A DNA stretch of 64,000 nucleotides, from the NCBI RefSeq assembly GCF_036417845.1, contig NC_089981.1, positions 41,422,668-41,486,667 of the forward strand. The letters run 5' to 3'. The notes below the pieces were generated by a model. That model was not told where the DNA came from and searched no databases. It worked only from the letters and a program-made list of their open reading frames with translations. The position numbers were made by a program, and so were the translations under genes. The DNA comes from Apteryx mantelli (taxonomy: Eukaryota; Chordata; Aves; Apterygiformes; Apterygidae). Each line of letters starts with the position of its first letter. The stretch's first letter is position 1. This document shows, in pieces, positions 61,681-64,000 of the stretch.

Positions 61681-64000
61681 CTCCTCTTATCTGATTTTCC
61701 TTTAATTCTTTTCTGAATGACTGCAAAATTCCGGAAGGACAGATGGAAAGTGTCTCCTGCCTTTCCTCCCCACATCTTCCTTCCTTATGTATACCCATGC
61801 AACTGTAGAGAACTGAAATTGAAACATTACGATTGGTGTGAACGGAGAACAAATAGGATGGACTGGGAATGGAAGCACCAGAAGGAATGGCAGAGTAAGG
61901 GCTATAAGAATTGCCTACGTTGATTCTGCTCACTGTCTCAGGACAGCCAGCTCAGGAGACAACGGATCATGAGTAAATCTTAATGACTCACCCAGCTGGG
62001 ACACAATGGAGAGACTAATCCATGTAAACTCCTAAATGGTGCAAAAATGCACATCTAAAACCAGCACACTGTTGCTAACCTAAAGAAAACCCAGGAGATG
62101 TAATAAGGACTGGATAGCTAGTGTCCTTCTTCCTGAGGCCATCACATGGGATCCTCCTGGTCAAATCACCTGGAGGTATGCATCTTGGCTGGATGCTAGA
62201 CAGACCATTTGAACACACATTTCACCATTCTTATGAGCACATACGTATGAAAATGAGCATAGAGTGACTGAAATGGCTTTGTTTTTAAAAGCAAATCCCA
62301 TTCCTTCCTTGTAGCTTTGCTACAAGTTTGCTAGTGTTGCAACATTACTTCCTACATAACCATAAACAAGCATACAGAATAGACTGTTTTGCAGATAACT
62401 GGACACAGAAGTGGGAAAAATGAATGTAAATTCCAGTACATGGAGTGGAAAAATTAAACTTGCTTTCTAGCTTCTTTGCTGTATAGTCTTGCAACAAACT
62501 ATTAAATAAAAAGGTGATGTCCAAGCCACTGCCATCAACAATGTTTGGGAATTGAATTTTTTGCCTAATTTCAGAAGTGGGTGGAGGAAGTGGATCCCCA
62601 GGGGAAAAAAAGCTTTTTTTCTAATTCTGCATAGGATTTTAGATTCTTGGCATTTCCTGACAAGCATTAGAAAACTATATACATACAACACTGAGTTAAG
62701 GCATCTCACTGCTCATTGTTCTGCTCTGAGTGCCATTCTAAGGTGCTGAACTCTCTGTACAGTGCATGAGTTTAACACAGGCTTCTGGGCTCTGTTTTTG
62801 CTGCATATACCTTAAAATGGGGTTCTGGGTTTCTAACTTCTTTGTTGGATCTGGTCTTGAGTACTCTTGAACAGCCTATTCATACCACTTCTGAGTGAAA
62901 AACTTCCAAACGCATAGCCAGCTGGGCAGCTGCCAAGCCATTTAACCTAAATCTGTGCATTCCAGCTGCCTTCAATTTTAAATACATAACACTGATTTCA
63001 GATGATAGTTCATCTGTAACTATTTGGTAAGGATTCCTTCAAACAGCTTCTGCATGTTGGGAATTCAGCAGAAATGAAATATGACCCCCTAGAGTTATTA
63101 ATCCTGCTAAAATGAATCAACACATTAATAAATGGCAGGAACCTGAGGAAAATAGTCTTCTAGAAGGCCCAGTGAAGGATAAAACTTTGGAGGTTTTTCT
63201 CCTTGAATAATTTAACAGCAGAAGAGAATAACTTATAAAGACTTAATTATTTCCCTTCCCTGTCTTCCTCCATTGCCAGAAAAATTTAATTAAATCAGAA
63301 TAAGACTTCCTCTTGATATGACAACTACATACAGCTTACAATGTTACTTTTAATGGCTGTGAAGATAGATGATATAACAGAACTGAGGCTTATTCAGTTT
63401 TACCAAGTAGTGTTGCAATGATGCCTACTAATGTTACTGCAACGAGGATCCTCTGCCTAGTAGATAGGGCACATTTTTTCTTGTTAGAGCAACAACTATG
63501 CATGCCATGGGCATATATTTCCAAACCAGTATAAGCAGTCTTTTCAAAATACATATTCAACAACTCAAAATTTACAGTGAAATAGGATGACACATGCATT
63601 TTGGGGTTTGGGAATGCCTCTTACCAGGTTACCTTGCTTGGTAATGTCTGCAAAAAAATAATTTGAAAAAAAAAAAACCAGATTCAAAATAATATAAAGG
63701 AAAACGTTTTTGTGGTATTTAATAACCTATCCTGTTGTAAACCATGATGTTACAGAAGTTCAGAAACCCAGTTTATCATAAAAATTAGAAGGCAAATTAA
63801 TTAGAGAATCATTTCTCAGTCTTTAAAAATTTACTCTTCCTTTATTCTAGGAAAAGATTGGCAATACTTCAAAGACATTTTTACAGATATTCATTCACAC
63901 TTATATGTGTGAATATTTTTACTGTGTTAACATTTTTATATTTCCTTTCTAGTAATATTTATGTTGATTTATCTTTTTATTTATATGACCCTGTCATAAT
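61681..64000. other. Gene-free DNA to the window edge
   Basis: No gene is firmly supportable. A short - strand frame at 63404-63503 with a basic-then-hydrophobic pattern and a donor-like site is discussed as a finding only. An A12 run lies near 63666-63677, and a small TTCACAC/GTGTGAA palindrome lies near 63894-63913. Nothing else is recognisable. Confidence 0.45.

Noticed and set aside
1-64000. CRISPR array, operon or other prokaryotic system
   Set aside because: There are no regularly spaced direct repeats, no dense coding and no ribosome-binding pattern. Composition and repeats are those of a vertebrate genome.

Overview
The window looks like a gene-poor, AT-rich stretch of vertebrate nuclear DNA, most likely from a bird (a crocodilian or turtle is harder to exclude). 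The reasons are a recognisable 3' end of a CR1 LINE, a second and much older CR1/L3-like remnant, several weak MIR/CORE-SINE-like relics, and two well-preserved endogenous-retrovirus LTRs. I see no Alu, B1/B2 or mammalian L1 sequence. CpG is rare across most of the window and is clearly enriched only inside the two LTRs. I found no protein-coding gene, rRNA, tRNA or CRISPR array that I can support. The open frames are short, lack recognisable domains and appear at about the density expected by chance, so I treat the window as intergenic or intronic.

Layout. 1-9.6 kb: no gene; a polypyrimidine tract and a short CA repeat. 9.6-9.74 kb: a compound TA/TG/CA microsatellite with strong palindromic character. 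9.7-22 kb: unique-looking AT-rich DNA with two SINE-like relics (14.3 and 21.2 kb), a TAG microsatellite and an octamer/homeodomain-site cluster (20.8 kb). 22.2-22.44 kb: CR1 3' end. 24.3-24.65 kb: ancient CR1/L3-like remnant. 26.1 kb: another SINE/L2-like tail. 27.7 kb: a 15-bp perfect inverted repeat. 28.0-28.5, 46.3-47.0, 54.5-54.8 and 55.4-55.9 kb: slightly GC-richer segments, three of them with TATA-like boxes, which may be decayed LTRs but are unclassified. 40.3 and 42.5 kb: small tandem duplications.

The most informative region is 58.6-60.3 kb. It holds two intact solo LTRs in opposite orientation, 543 bp apart. The first (58610-58984, + strand) is 375 bp, begins TGT and ends ACA, and is flanked by a 6-bp target-site duplication (AACTTT). 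A poly(A) signal sits almost on top of the expected cap site, as in class II (alpha/beta-like) retroviruses with a short R. The second (59528-60300, - strand) is 773 bp with TG...CA ends and a 5-bp duplication (ATCTA), as in class III (ERVL-like) elements. It has degenerate 54-bp repeats in U3, 35-bp repeats in the transcribed part, a long inferred R, and a consensus splice donor about 45-50 nt after the expected cap site, an arrangement reminiscent of foamy-virus R regions. The two promoters point at each other.

Nothing here forms an operon, pathway or defence system. The best leads are the LTR pair as possible regulatory or promoter sequence, the internal repeats of the second LTR, and a few candidate conserved elements that need cross-species alignment.
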